From the NCBI RefSeq assembly GCF_000186865.1, contig NW_008705566.1, forward strand, positions 487,807-551,806: a DNA stretch of 64,000 bases, given 5' to 3'. Positions 18,910 to 28,353 of the stretch are shown here, piece by piece. Every line of letters begins with the position of its first letter. The stretch's first letter is position 1. This DNA is from Aureococcus anophagefferens. Lineage: Eukaryota; Sar; Pelagophyceae; Pelagomonadales; Pelagomonadaceae. The notes under the pieces were generated by a model. The model worked only from the letters and a program-made list of their open reading frames with translations, was not told the origin of the DNA and did not search any database. Both the position numbers and the translations under genes were made by a program.

Positions 18910-19302
18910 CTACTTCGGCGGCGGCGCGCCGGTCGTCAGCCAGCGGAAGAGGCCCCGCCGTCGCGGCGACTCCGGCGCCGCGTCCGCGGGCGACGCGGCG
19001 GCGGTCGCGCCCGCCGCGCCGCCGTCGTACTCCCAGCGCGGCGTCGCCTTGAGCTCCCAGACGGGCGGCGCCGCCGGTGCCGAGACCTCGTCGCCGCCCG
19101 CCGCCGCCGCCTCGGCGCGCCGCCGCGCCTCGCCGCCGCGCATGCAGGCCCACATGGCCGCGGACAGCCTGCGGCAGTCGTCGAACTCGCCGATGCGGTA
19201 GATCGCCTCGAACTGGTGCTTCGGCGTCGCGCAGGCGTAGAGCGCGTCGAGCTCTTCCCAGCACCCGCTCTTCTGCGGCGGCGCGTCGGCGGTCGTCGCC
19301 AT
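18910..19302 (-). CDS. Twin CX9C protein, EMI1/DUF3128-like
   Basis: 130 residues from ATG 19302 (MATTADAPPQKSGCWEELDA); upstream in-frame ATGs at 19320 and 19341 are alternatives. The core CWEELDALYAC and CRRLSAAMWAC are two CX9C motifs separated by ATPKHQFEAIYRIGEFDD, the pattern of the EMI1/DUF3128 family. Such proteins usually fold in the mitochondrial intermembrane space by the Mia40 relay and assist respiratory complexes. The rest is Ala/Glu linker plus a basic WL end. Only 28 bp separate its stop from that of the convergent DysF gene. Confidence 0.75.
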   Translation of the reverse strand: MATTADAPPQKSGCWEELDALYACATPKHQFEAIYRIGEFDDCRRLSAAMWACMRGGEARRRAEAAAAGGDEVSAPAAPPVWELKATPRWEYDGGAAGATAAASPADAAPESPRRRGLFRWLTTGAPPPK

Positions 19303-19442
19303 CGCGGAATCTGCTCCCATTTCTCGAACTACTTGCTGCAACTTTACTTCAACGAAATACAGCCGAAGAGGTCATGGAGCGCGTAGCGTCGCGCGTCCGC
19401 GCATTGCGCGAGGGCGACGATGCTGCGAAGACGGCGGCGCGC

Positions 19443-19690
19443 CTAGTGGGCACCGGCGGGGGGCTCGTAGGGCTCGGAGCAGAAGGTGTCCTCGGCGCAG
19501 TAGCAGCCGAGGTCCGGACGCCGCGCGCGGCGAGGACGTCGTCGTTGAACGGGCGCCACGCGGCGGTGAGCGCGTCGGCGGTCATGTTCGCGTCGAAGCG
19601 GTAGAAGGCCCCCGCCGCGACGATCGCCCCCGGGAAGATCGTGGCGAGGAGGCTGTCGTGGAAGGCGGCGTCGTGCTCGCGCGAGCGGGG
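19443..19690 (-). pseudogene. Frame-broken C-terminal fragment of a secreted-enzyme-like gene
   Basis: On the minus strand, one frame reads HDAAFHDSLLATIFPGAIVA, then AGAFYRFDANMTADAL and NDDVLAARGVRT. A one-base shift then leads into PDLGCYCAEDTFCSEPYEPP and a stop at 19443. The two halves together look like the end of a secreted hydrolase (glycoside hydrolase 20-like is a weak guess from the AAGAFYRFD element). No start or upstream exons were found in 19691-20000, so this is either a decayed remnant or an end exon with an assembly indel. Confidence 0.4.
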
Positions 19691-20060
19691 TCGATTTTTT
19701 GGGCGAAACCAAGTGGGCAGACACTATATGGGACGCGGGGCGGCACTATGAGGAAGGGGATGATGTGCGAGCGTGAGCGTGGGCGTGGGCGAGTCGTTGA
19801 TGTCTCAGAGCAGCGAGGCGTGAAGGCTGATGGCTCTTGAAAGGTCGATCGCGAGCCGGAGACCGCCGGCTGCACGCGTCCGAGCCCCGTCCGTGGGGTT
19901 TGCCTTGACGCGTCTCAACGTAGGGGACCCGGTTGCCCGGGGCCGGCTACGGCAGCGGCCAGCCCTACGGCCAGCCCGGGCCCGACGACCATGCGCGACC
20001 ACCGCGCGGCCGCGGCCGGCGACGACGTCCGACCCCGAGCACGAAACTCATACCACCCGT
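19691..20060. other. Gene-free stretch between two remnants
   Basis: No supported coding region. It includes TATATGGGACGCGGGG at about 19723, a possible TATA-type element, and GAGCGTGAGCGTGGGCGTGG, a short G-rich repeat around 19770. Confidence 0.45.
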
Positions 20061-20064
20061 CCCA

Positions 20065-20439
20065 CAATAACGACAACAAGGTCCTGATTGCCGAGATCGG
20101 CGGCTTCCGCTGCTCGTCGCCGTTCTGCGGGACGGAAGGGATTGCGCTAAATCGGAGGCCAGGTGGGCGCTACGGAGCCTCGCGCGCAACAACGAGGCCA
20201 ACGCGGTCGCGATCGCGGCGGCCTTCAGCTCCGACGCGCTCGTAGAGCTCGCGCGGCGCGGCCGCGTGACCTTCGCCGGGGAGCCTCGATGGATCTCGCC
20301 GCTTCTGTCCAATGCAAGCATTCCCGCCAAGCGAAAGGCCGCGCTGGTCGTCGCCGTGCTGCTCGGCGGCTGCGTCCCCGACTCCGCGCGGGACCGAGTC
20401 CCGGACGTCATCAAGGCCGCCATCGGGTCCTATCTTTGA
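20065..20439 (+). pseudogene. Armadillo-repeat gene remnant with one-base frame break
   Basis: The plus strand reads NNDNKVLIAEIGG, then, after a one-base shift near 20105, LPLLVAVLRDGRDCAKSEAR and WALRSLARNNEANAVAIAAA. It continues with SDALVELARRGRV and RVPDVIKAAIGSYL to a TGA at 20437-20439. This is the armadillo pattern (G-hydrophobic-P-x-L-V, A-K-x-E-A-A-x-A-L-x-N-L). There is no start codon or upstream repeats, so only about 1.5 to 2 repeats remain. Either it is a fragment of a decayed gene, or the window carries an assembly deletion. Confidence 0.55.
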
Positions 20440-20529
20440 TATCCGTCATTGATAATCTACAAGCATCCACTTTGTGACCCAGGGCTGGGCACATGTGGTG
20501 CTACTTATGCGGCCGCGGCGCCCGCGCCG

Positions 20530-20745
20530 CGCGTCCGGGTGTCGCACGCGGTTCCCGGGGGCGCTCGCGCGCCGCCTCGCGTGTTCGTGCCGATCTCACG
20601 TTCCGTGTCCGGGGGGCGCTCGCGCGCCGCCTCGCGTGTTCGTGTCGATCTCGCGTTCCGTGTCCGGGGGGCGCTCGCGCGCCGCCTCGCGTGTTCGTGA
20701 GGAGCCGGTTCCGACTCGTCCGGGGGCGCTCGCGCGCCGCCTCTA
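20530..20745 (+). repeat. 55-bp tandem repeat at 3' end of phosphodiesterase gene
   Basis: GCGCTCGCGCGCCGCCTC begins at 20561, 20616, 20671 and 20726, a strict 55-bp period, with TCGCGTGTTCGTG and GATCTC..GTTCCGTGTCCGG filling the unit. The last copy contains the stop codon (TAG on the minus strand, 20743-20745) of the phosphodiesterase gene. Because 55 is not a multiple of 3, each copy shifts frame. Confidence 0.92.
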
Positions 20746-22287
20746 GGCCGTCCGGAGCTGCTTCGGGGACGCCGGGGCCGCGGGCGGCGCCTCCCTCTCG
20801 CCGGGCGCGTCGCGCTTCTTCGCCGGCGCCGGCGGCTCGAAGGTGTCGGCGGCGAGCGCGGGCCGCGGCTCCGCGCGACGCGCGACCTCGACCGTGTCCC
20901 CCGCGTCGACGTCCATGGCGCCCGGCGGCGGCGGCGGCGGGACGTAGGGCCCGCGCGGGCGCCGCGACCGGCCGCGATTGACGACGCAGCATCTGTCGTC
21001 GCACCAGTCGCCCTTGGCGTGGTCGAAGGCGAAGGCGCGCTCGAGGCCGACGCCGCGGGGCGTGCCCCGGAGGTCGGCGTAGTCCGCCCCGAGCCAGTGC
21101 AGGATCGTCGCCGCGACGTCCGAGTTGCGCACGTCGTCGTCCAAGATCTCGCCGCCCGGGTCGACGCGCGGCGGCGCCTTGGTCAGCAGGAACGTCGCCG
21201 CGTGGGCCTTCAGCATNNNNNNNNNNNNNNNNNNNNNNNNNNNNNNNNNNNNNNNNNNNNNNNNNNNNNNNNNNNNNNNNNNNNNGCGGAGCGCGTCGAA
21301 GCGGCGGCCGACGGCGCGGCCCGTCGACTTCCGCGCGGAGCCGCCGTGGTCCGTCGTCACGACGACGAGCCACTCCTCGTCCACGGACGACCCGGCGGCG
21401 CGCGCCGACGCGACGGCGGCCTCGCGCTCCGCGACGGCCGCGAGGAGCGGGGCGACGCGGTCTCTGAACGCGACGGCGACGGCGTCGACGTAGGCGTCGA
21501 CCTGGGGCCCGAAGCCGTCGCGGTGGCCGACGCGGTCGACGTCCCAGAGGTAGACGACGCCGAGGTCCGACGCCTCCCCCGCGCGGATGGCCGCGACGCA
21601 GGCCGCCGTCGCCTCCGCGTCGCCCCGCCACGCGCCCGCGGGCGTCCGTCGCCAGTCCGGGTCCTCGAGCGCGTCGTGGCCGAAGGGCCGCACGACGTCC
21701 AGCACCCCGTCGACGTGTGTCTCGTCGCCGTCCGCCCAGCCAAAGGTCGGCGCCTCGGCGCCCGCGCGGCTGAAGACGTTGCGGAGGCCGAACCAGCCGC
21801 TCGCGTAGAGCGCCGTCGTCACGCCGAGCCCCGCGGCCTTGAGGCGGTGCGCGACGGACGGCGCTTTGGGCGGCCGGTGCTCGGCGTTGTCGTGGACCCC
21901 GTGGTCGGCCTCGGCGACGCCCGTGAACGTCGTCGCCCAGGACGGGTAGCTCACGGGCGCGTCGTCGCAGCGCGCGTGGAACGTGAACGACACGCCGGGC
22001 GTCCGCAGCAGCGGCCGCATGACGTCGGGCGCCGCCATCATGAGCGCGTCGCCGCGGCAGCCGTCGACGCAGATGACGAGCATCTTTCGCCGGCGCGGCA
22101 CGCCGCAGGGCCCGCACCGCAGGGGCAGGGATGCATCTTCGAGGGACACGGCCTTGGTCAAAGGGCCGCCCTCGCGGGGCGGCGCGAAGTGGGCCGCGGC
22201 GGTCCCCGGCGGCGTGATGACGTGCGTCACGGCCGCCGCCTTGCCGGGCCGCGCCGCGCCGGCGTCGGTGACACCGCTCGCGATCAT
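20743..22287 (-). CDS. Type I phosphodiesterase / nucleotide pyrophosphatase family protein
   Basis: 514 codons from ATG 22287, including 23 unknown codons from an assembly gap that preserves frame. The alkaline-phosphatase-superfamily metal sites are visible: LVICVDGCRGDAL (first Asp), YPSWATTFTGV (Ser/Thr nucleophile region) with DHGVHDN, YLWDVDRVGHRDG (Asp and His), and VVTTDHGG (Asp-His). After the gap, DDDVRNSDVAATILHWLG is the usual end of the fold, then a Pro-rich tail. Residues 1-65 lack a clear signal peptide. It should hydrolyse phosphodiester or pyrophosphate bonds; the substrate is unknown. Confidence 0.8.
   Translation of the reverse strand: MIASGVTDAGAARPGKAAAVTHVITPPGTAAAHFAPPREGGPLTKAVSLEDASLPLRCGPCGVPRRRKMLVICVDGCRGDALMMAAPDVMRPLLRTPGVSFTFHARCDDAPVSYPSWATTFTGVAEADHGVHDNAEHRPPKAPSVAHRLKAAGLGVTTALYASGWFGLRNVFSRAGAEAPTFGWADGDETHVDGVLDVVRPFGHDALEDPDWRRTPAGAWRGDAEATAACVAAIRAGEASDLGVVYLWDVDRVGHRDGFGPQVDAYVDAVAVAFRDRVAPLLAAVAEREAAVASARAAGSSVDEEWLVVVTTDHGGSARKSTGRAVGRRFDALRXXXXXXXXXXXXXXXXXXXXXXXMLKAHAATFLLTKAPPRVDPGGEILDDDVRNSDVAATILHWLGADYADLRGTPRGVGLERAFAFDHAKGDWCDDRCCVVNRGRSRRPRGPYVPPPPPPGAMDVDAGDTVEVARRAEPRPALAADTFEPPAPAKKRDAPGEREAPPAAPASPKQLRTA
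21217..21285. other. Assembly gap, 69 N
   Basis: Sixty-nine N lie within the phosphodiesterase coding region. The frame is the same on both sides, so the missing sequence, if correctly sized, encodes 23 residues between DALR and MLKAHAATF. Confidence 0.99.
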
Positions 22288-22564
22288 TGTGTTCCGAAGA
22301 TGCGGGCGACAAAGCGCGCATGTCGGGTGAACGTTGCGGCATCATCGACGTTGAAGTGCACGGGAAGCGGATGTTTATGGGGGGACCCCGCGCCGGTGGC
22401 GGGGCCCGCGGGCGTATGGTGACAATCGGGCGGGTGGGTGGGGGGGCTCCGACTCCGGCCAGCGGTGGGGCCTGCGAGTGAGGCCCGCGGCGAGTCGCGT
22501 GGCGCGGCGGTGGGAGAAAACGGCCGTCGTCGCTTCGGCGCTCGTCCCGGTCCGCATGGCGCGC

Positions 22565-23403
22565 TCAGCGCATCATGAGGGACCGGGAGAAGTCGGCGAC
22601 GATGATCTTGTTGTAGGTGGGGAACTGGTCCACGAGCTTCGCGGCGCGGCGCTCCTTGAGCCACTCCGTGTAGGGCTTCATGCCGATGTTCTTCATCTGG
22701 TCGCGGCTGTACTGGAGGCAGAGTAGGAAGAAGGACGCCTGGCCGAGCGGGGGCTCCATCCAGTTCCAGGACCAGGAGCCGACCTCGAGCCACGTCTCGA
22801 GGTCCTTGGCCTCGGGCACGTCCGTCGTCACGTAGCCCTCGTTGAACCACAAGGTCGTGTGCAGGTCGAAGCACATCGGGATCGACCCGAAGCCGGCGAT
22901 GAGCGCCGAGGCGATGCCCACGCGGTAGGGGAACCGCGTGAGCCAGAGGCCCTTCGTCGCCGCCGCCTCCTACGGGACGGACGGGTGCGCGACGGGGCGC
23001 GGCGGGACCCGGACGCGGCGCGACGCGCGATCTCCGCCATCTTGACGTTCGCGTCCGCGTACGAGACGCCGTCGACGAGCATGATGTCGCGGACCATGCG
23101 CTCGACGACCGCGTCGTCGTCGCCTGCGCGCGCGCGGCGCGTCCTCTTGCCCGCCCCCGAAAAAGGCGTCGCGCGCCCCGCGGGCGCCGGCGCGCCACCG
23201 GCCACGGAGAGCATGAGGAGCGCGTCGTGCGAGTAGTCCGCGTAGGTCTGGGGCGGCCCCGACGACGGCGCCTCCTCTTTCGTCGACAGCGCGCGATTCG
23301 CGGCGAAGGAGAACGCCGGGACCGCCGGCTTGGACGAGGCGACGGCCGGCGCGGCGCGGCGCGCGGCCAGGCCGATACTTCTGAGGGCGCGAGCCGCGAT
23401 CAT
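22565..23403 (-). CDS. Mitochondrial membrane protein of unknown function, three exons
   Basis: Predicted exons in transcript order are 23403-23199, 23123-23047 and 22969-22565, giving 228 residues. The N-terminus MIAARALRSIGLAARRAAPA is a mitochondrial presequence. Exon 2 gives DDDAVVERMVRDIMLVDGVS. Exon 3 has TKGLWLTRFPYRVGIASALI, a hydrophobic span to SIPMCFDLHTTLWFNE, then DLETWLEVGSWSWNWMEPP and LGQASFFLLCLQYSR as a second membrane segment. The WNWMEPPLG block looks strongly conserved in algae, but I cannot name the protein. Acceptors CGCAG|G and CGTAG|GAG are good; donors are GTGGCG and GTCAAG and less certain. It lies 80 bp downstream of the ABC gene in the same orientation. Confidence 0.65.
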
Positions 23404-23483
23404 CGTGGGATTTGTTCAGCAGGAGCGGCTAAAGCAACAGCTAAAGCGTTTTCGCAAGCTTCAAGCTTTATGCGCCAAAACAT

Positions 23484-26400
23484 TCACAATGGCAAGTTGC
23501 CTTTCCGCCGCGCGCGCGCGGCCGCCCGCTTGACGGTGCTGACGAAGATGGCCTCCATGGAGGGCAGCGAGACGGCGTAGTCGTCGAGGAGGCCGCCGCG
23601 GTGGGCCTCGAGGGCGTCGAAGGCCGCCGCGAGCGCGCCCGCGGCGCGGCGCGGCGCGCGGTAGCGGTACGCGCCGGCCGTCGCGTCCTCGAGGACCGCG
23701 CCCGGAAAGATGCCGACGACGGCCTCGTGGACGTCGTCCGCCGCGCCCGTCGACGTCGCCGTGACGTCGTAGGTGTCGCCGAGCGCGTCCTTGAGGCCCG
23801 CGACGGTCCCGAGGGCCTCGAAGGCGCCGGCGACGAGGACGGCCGCGCGGTCGCAGAGCGCCTCGACCTCGCCCATGTCGTGCGTCGTGAGCACGACCGC
23901 GCGCCGCGCGCGCGTCGCGCGGACGACGTTCCAGAGGTCGCGGCGCGCGCGCGGGTCGAGGCCGTTCGACGGCTCGTCCAGCAGGACCACGCGCGGGTCG
24001 CCGACGAGAGCGAGCGCGACGCTCAGCCGCCGCCGCGTGCCGCCGCTCAGCGTCGACGCCCTGCCGTGTTCCGGCAGCGCGAGCGCGTCGAGGACGCCGT
24101 CGACGAGCGCGCTCCGGCCGCCGGCGAAGCCCCGGAGCGCCGCCAGCGCGTCGACGTGCGCCCGGCAATCGAGATCGTCGAAGAGCGCGTCGGCCTGCGG
24201 GACGACCCCGACGCTGCGACCGTCGAGGGCGACGGCGCCCGCCCGCGGCGCGAGGAAGCCGAGCGCGGACGAGATGATCGTCGACTTGCCCGCGCCGTTG
24301 CAGCCCAGGAGCCCGAAGCACTCGCCCGCGGCGACGCGGAACGACACGCCCCGCAGGACGTCGGGGCCGCCGCCGTAGGCGTGGCCGAGGCCGTCGACGA
24401 CGAGCGGGCGCGCGCCCGGCGCCGTCGCCGCGACGGCCGCGGCCTCGGCCGCGACCGCGCCGTCGGCGAGCTTCGGGCGGACCGGCGGCCCGGGCGACGC
24501 CGCGGCCGGCGCGGACCGCGCCGCGGCGACGCCGACGAAGAAAAGCGCCTGCGCGACCGTCGCCGCGAGGACGGCGCCCAGCGGCGGCGCGTAGGACGAG
24601 TCCGTCGGGACGTCGTTGGCCGCGGAGACGAGGAAGTTCGACGCGTGGACGAAGACGGCGGCCTGCGGCGCCGCGAGCGCGCAGAGCCAGTACTCGAGCG
24701 AGACGAGGTCGTCGCCGGCGATGGGCGCGTCGACGAGGAAGAAGACGAGGATGACGATTTGCGGCGCGAAGGCCTGGAAGATTTGGAGCGGCGGCAGCTG
24801 GCCGAGGCACGCGCTCGGACTCGAAAAAAACGTCGACGCCGCGTGCGCGTAGGCCGCGACGAGCGGCGCCGCGCAGAGGAAAACGAGGGCCACCTGGCGC
24901 GCCGCCGCCGCCGACGGCGCCGCGAAGGCGAGGGCGCCCGCGCAGGCGGCGGCGACGGGCGCGAGGAGCGCGACGTCCGCGGCCAGCGTGCCGAGCCCGT
25001 AGCTCCATCGGTCCGCGCCGGCGACGGCGAGGACGCCCCGGCAGCCGTCGCCCCGCTCGCGGACGAGCGACTCGGCGAGGAGCGCCGGCGCCGCGACCCA
25101 GCCCGCCGCGCAGCAGAACGCCGCGCCGACGGCGTTGCCGACGGCGTCGGCCGTGACGAGGCGCCCGCGGACGCCGACGGCCGCGAGCGCCGCGAAGGCC
25201 GCGGGCGTCGCGACGAGGGACGCCGTCGGCGCGCGCGTCGTCTGGCGCAGGCGCTTCCGCGCGACGGCGGCCGCGCGGAGCGCGAAGGACGCCGGCGGCC
25301 GCCGCTCGCGGAACCGCGACGCCCGGGCCTCGTCCGGCGCGGCCAGGGCCGCGCCGTCGCCGGACGCGACGAGGTAGGCCTCCTCGAGGGACGCGAGGGA
25401 CACGGCGCAGCGGTCGACGCCGGGCCAGGCCTCGGCGCGCCGGAGGAGCGGCGCGACGCGCGGCGCGTCGGCGACGCGCGCGGCCGCGAACGCGGCGTCG
25501 AAGGTCGGCGCCGCCGCGCCGTCCCCGACGACGGCCCGCCAGCCGCCGTCGTCGAAGCGCGCCGTCTTCCGCGCGACGACCTCGTAGCCCGAGCCGTAGG
25601 TCCGCCGGAGCTCGGCCGCGCCGCCCTTCGCGACGAGCGCGCCTCGCACGGCGATGCCGATGGCGTCGCCGAGCACCGCGGCCTCGTCGAGGTGGTGCGT
25701 CGTCAGCAGCACGCAGCGGCCCGCCTTGGCTCGGCGCAGCGCGTCCCAGAGCGCGCGCCGCGCGAGCGCGTCGAGCCCCGCCGACGGCTCGTCCAGGACG
25801 ACGAACCTGGAGCCGCCGCAGAGCGCGACGGCGACGCTGAGCTTCCGCTTGCCGCCGCCCGAGAGCTCCGTCGCGACGCGGTCCGCGTCCCGCGCGAGGC
25901 CCAGCGCCCGCAGGACGGCGTCGTCGCGCGCGCCGCCCTTGAGCGACGCGTAAAAGGCGACGTGCTCGCGCGCGGTCAGCGTCTCGAGGAGCGCCGAGTC
26001 GCGCTGGCCGCAGAGGCCCGTGAGGCCGTGCGCCGCCCGCGCGTCGCGGCCGAAGACGCGCGCGGCGCCGGCGTCGGGGTCGACGAGCCCCGTGAGGCAG
26101 CCGACCGTCGTCGTCTTGCCCGCGCCGTTGGGCCCGAGCAGCGCGAAGATCGTCGACGGCTCGAAGGCAAACGTCATGCCGCGGAGCGCGTCGACGCCGT
26201 CGAAGCGCTTGACGAGGGCTTCGACGGCGACGCCGGTCGCCGTCGCGTCGCCGCCCGACGCCGGTCGCCGCCGGCCGCGCCGCCGCGCCGCGAGCGCGCG
26301 CGCGCACGCGCCGTAGGCGACCGCGGCGGCGACGAGCATCGCGCAGACGGCGGGCAGGCCGGGCGCGTCGCCGCGGAAGGAGCTCGCGCCGAGGACCAGG

Positions 26401-26978
26401 CCGACGTGCGGCAGGACGCACCACGCCGCGCGCGACGCGACGGCCGGCGCCTTGAGCGCGGCGGCGGCGCACGCGAACTGGAGGAACTGCGCCGCGAGCG
26501 CGACCTGCCCCGCGGCCCGCGGCGACGCGGCGAGCTCCGCCAACAGGGAGCACAGCGCGCCGTTCGCGGCCGAGAAGGCGAGGAGCAGGGCCGCGGGCCC
26601 CGCGGCCCCCGCGCCGGCGAAGAGCCCGAGCGCCGCGCTGAGGGCGCCGACGCTCGCGGCGACGGCGGCGCCGACGCCGCAGGCGTCGGCGGCCCAGCCG
26701 AGCTCGTAGACGCCGCCGCGCAGGCCCATGACGCGCAGCACGTCGACGAGGCCGGACGACCGCTCCGCCGCGAGCGCGACGACGCGCTCCGCCGTCGGCA
26801 TGAGCGCGCCGAGCGGCAGCAGCGCGAGCTCGAGCCAGCCCTCGGAGGCGAGCTGCGCCGTGCGGTAGATGGCCGCGGCGAGGCACAGCGACAGCGCCGG
26901 GTGCAGGGCGCTGCTGCTCCAGGTCGTGCGGCTCCGCACGAGCGCGTGGCGCCAGAGCACGACGCGGAGCTGCGACAT
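23484..26978 (-). CDS. Compact ABCA-type ABC transporter
   Basis: 1,164 residues, one exon, starting MSQLRVVLWRHALVRSR (ATG 26978; an in-frame ATG at 27014 lies within a tandem repeat and is less likely). The order TM-NBD-TM-NBD is that of ABCA full transporters. NBD1, from about residue 275, has GPNGAGKTT, ELSGGGKRKLSVAV and FVVLDEPSAGLD with a TTHHLDEA switch. NBD2, from about 885, has LLGCNGAGKST, LSGGTRRRLSVAL and VVLLDEPSNGLD with TTHDMGE. The second Walker A has GCNGAGKS with Cys replacing Pro. Membrane segments lie at 20-250 and 560-850. It likely moves lipids or sterols; it is shorter than animal ABCA, lacking large exocytoplasmic loops. Confidence 0.9.
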   Translation of the reverse strand: MSQLRVVLWRHALVRSRTTWSSSALHPALSLCLAAAIYRTAQLASEGWLELALLPLGALMPTAERVVALAAERSSGLVDVLRVMGLRGGVYELGWAADACGVGAAVAASVGALSAALGLFAGAGAAGPAALLLAFSAANGALCSLLAELAASPRAAGQVALAAQFLQFACAAAALKAPAVASRAAWCVLPHVGLVLGASSFRGDAPGLPAVCAMLVAAAVAYGACARALAARRRGRRRPASGGDATATGVAVEALVKRFDGVDALRGMTFAFEPSTIFALLGPNGAGKTTTVGCLTGLVDPDAGAARVFGRDARAAHGLTGLCGQRDSALLETLTAREHVAFYASLKGGARDDAVLRALGLARDADRVATELSGGGKRKLSVAVALCGGSRFVVLDEPSAGLDALARRALWDALRRAKAGRCVLLTTHHLDEAAVLGDAIGIAVRGALVAKGGAAELRRTYGSGYEVVARKTARFDDGGWRAVVGDGAAAPTFDAAFAAARVADAPRVAPLLRRAEAWPGVDRCAVSLASLEEAYLVASGDGAALAAPDEARASRFRERRPPASFALRAAAVARKRLRQTTRAPTASLVATPAAFAALAAVGVRGRLVTADAVGNAVGAAFCCAAGWVAAPALLAESLVRERGDGCRGVLAVAGADRWSYGLGTLAADVALLAPVAAACAGALAFAAPSAAAARQVALVFLCAAPLVAAYAHAASTFFSSPSACLGQLPPLQIFQAFAPQIVILVFFLVDAPIAGDDLVSLEYWLCALAAPQAAVFVHASNFLVSAANDVPTDSSYAPPLGAVLAATVAQALFFVGVAAARSAPAAASPGPPVRPKLADGAVAAEAAAVAATAPGARPLVVDGLGHAYGGGPDVLRGVSFRVAAGECFGLLGCNGAGKSTIISSALGFLAPRAGAVALDGRSVGVVPQADALFDDLDCRAHVDALAALRGFAGGRSALVDGVLDALALPEHGRASTLSGGTRRRLSVALALVGDPRVVLLDEPSNGLDPRARRDLWNVVRATRARRAVVLTTHDMGEVEALCDRAAVLVAGAFEALGTVAGLKDALGDTYDVTATSTGAADDVHEAVVGIFPGAVLEDATAGAYRYRAPRRAAGALAAAFDALEAHRGGLLDDYAVSLPSMEAIFVSTVKRAAARARRKGNLPL

Positions 26979-27399
26979 TTTTGCAGGAGCGGTGCTCGCG
27001 CGGCGCGGCAGCAACGGTCAGGAGTGGTGCAGTAGCGGTGTTCGCGCGGCGCGGCAGCAACGGTCAGGAGTGGTGCTCGGCAGCAACGGTCAGCTGCGCG
27101 CCTCGTAATGCCACATCGTGCCAAGCTCGGCGGCGCGCGCCGCTTGCTGATTGGCTGACGCAAAACACGCCTCCGCGGACGCGCTAGCCACACACTCGAC
27201 ATTGAATTTTTTTTAATCGGACCCGCACTTCGGCTCGGTAGGGACCGGCGGGGCGCGTTTCCATGCGCCTCGTCCGGGCGAAGCGGGACGCGGACGAACA
27301 GACGCGCGGGCTCGGACTGGTACTCGAGCCGGCGCGGAGCTTGGGGTCGCTGCGGCGCCCGCTTCGGGGGCGCAACGCTGCTGCCGCGGGCGACGCACC
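26979..27399. repeat. Intergenic region with 46-bp repeats before the ABC gene
   Basis: Just upstream of the ABCA start, GCGGTGCTCGCGCGGCGCGG with CAGCAACGGTCAGGAGTGGTGC occurs at 26989-27034 and 27035-27076, a 46-bp period. A partial third copy (TCGGCAGCAACGGTCAG) lies at 27077-27093. The unit is 5' UTR or promoter of the ABC gene. From 27094 to 27399 I see no gene, only a T-rich ATTGAATTTTTTTTAATC near 27200. Confidence 0.85.
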
Positions 27400-27801
27400 T
27401 CAGGGGTACAGCGTCCTGCCGCAGAACGGAGCGAGCCGCTTCTTCTTCTTGTTGTTCTTCTGCGCGTTCTTCTCCTTCTTCTTCTTGTTGACGACGGGCT
27501 TCTTCGCGGCCCGCGCCTTGATCTCGCCCGCGGACGTCGTCGACTTGGTGCCGTGGCTCGCCTCGGAGCCGCAGAGCGCGCTCTTGCAGTCGTCGTCGAC
27601 GTGGTTCGGCTCCGCGCCGTTGTTCGCGTCGCCGTCGCCGTTCTCCTTGCCCTCGAGGCACGTGACGTAGCGGTCGCGGCAGTGGGTGCCGGCGGCGGTG
27701 ACGACCCACTTCTCCTCCGGCGCGGACAGGGGCGGCACGGCCGGCGCCTCGACCATCATCCAGCCGTCCTCGTTCTCGTTTTCGGCGCACGCGGGCGACA
27801 T
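27400..27801 (-). CDS. Small protein of unknown function
   Basis: 133 residues starting MSPACAENENEDGWMMVEAP. The middle has KWVVTAAGTHCRDRYVTCLE and HVDDDCKSALCGSEASHGT, with six Cys in the whole chain. The C-terminal part is a Lys-rich stretch (VNKKKKEKNAQKNNKKKKRL) ending APFCGRTLYP. There is no clear signal peptide. The lysine runs suggest nucleic-acid or membrane-surface binding. No family recognised. Confidence 0.55.
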   Translation of the reverse strand: MSPACAENENEDGWMMVEAPAVPPLSAPEEKWVVTAAGTHCRDRYVTCLEGKENGDGDANNGAEPNHVDDDCKSALCGSEASHGTKSTTSAGEIKARAAKKPVVNKKKKEKNAQKNNKKKKRLAPFCGRTLYP

Positions 27802-28353
27802 CGCAACGGCCGCCGTTTTTCAATCGATTTTCACCCGGGTCGGGGTGGTGGGGCCTCGGAAGAGGCTCGCGCGCGAGCGGCTACCCAAGGATGAGGGCTT
27901 TATGGCGCGCGCACGGTGCTATAGCTCGTCGATTCGGTCCACTGTTCAGTCTGTCGTCGTTGGTGGCGTGTCTGGCCACACCGGGGCTACGACCGCCAAT
28001 CGAATGTTCGTGGAGATTCGACCACCAATCCGGACGCGATGGACCTCGATGGCGCCCGACGCGCTCGTCCGCGCGCGCGGCCCGCACACGCGAGGTTCGG
28101 ACGAGTGCTCCGAGGTCGTCCGCCGCGGTTCACGACGCCACCCGCCAGTCGGTCGTCCCAAAGACCATACACACTAGTGATACAGCGGTCAGCCCCGATG
28201 ATGTTCGAAACGACCGATAGATCTTTCGGGATGCCACCTGGAGTAGAGATAGAGAGTTTGATGTTGGATACGTCAGCGCTTAAGTTGCTGCCCGGCTTGC
28301 CGTCAAAGTATCCGAGCAGGAGGCTGCCCCGACTCAGAGCGATCATTGGCAGC
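27802..28353. other. 552-bp gene-free stretch with a coding-like antisense segment
   Basis: No complete gene. Between about 28150 and 28340 the minus strand has a lower-GC open frame reading LLLGYFDGKPGSNLSADVSN, IKLSISTPGGIPKDLSVVSN and IIGADRCITSVYGLWDD. It reads like protein but has no good start and no good continuation. It may be a fragment of a decayed or transferred gene. The remainder shows nothing I can name. Confidence 0.4.
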
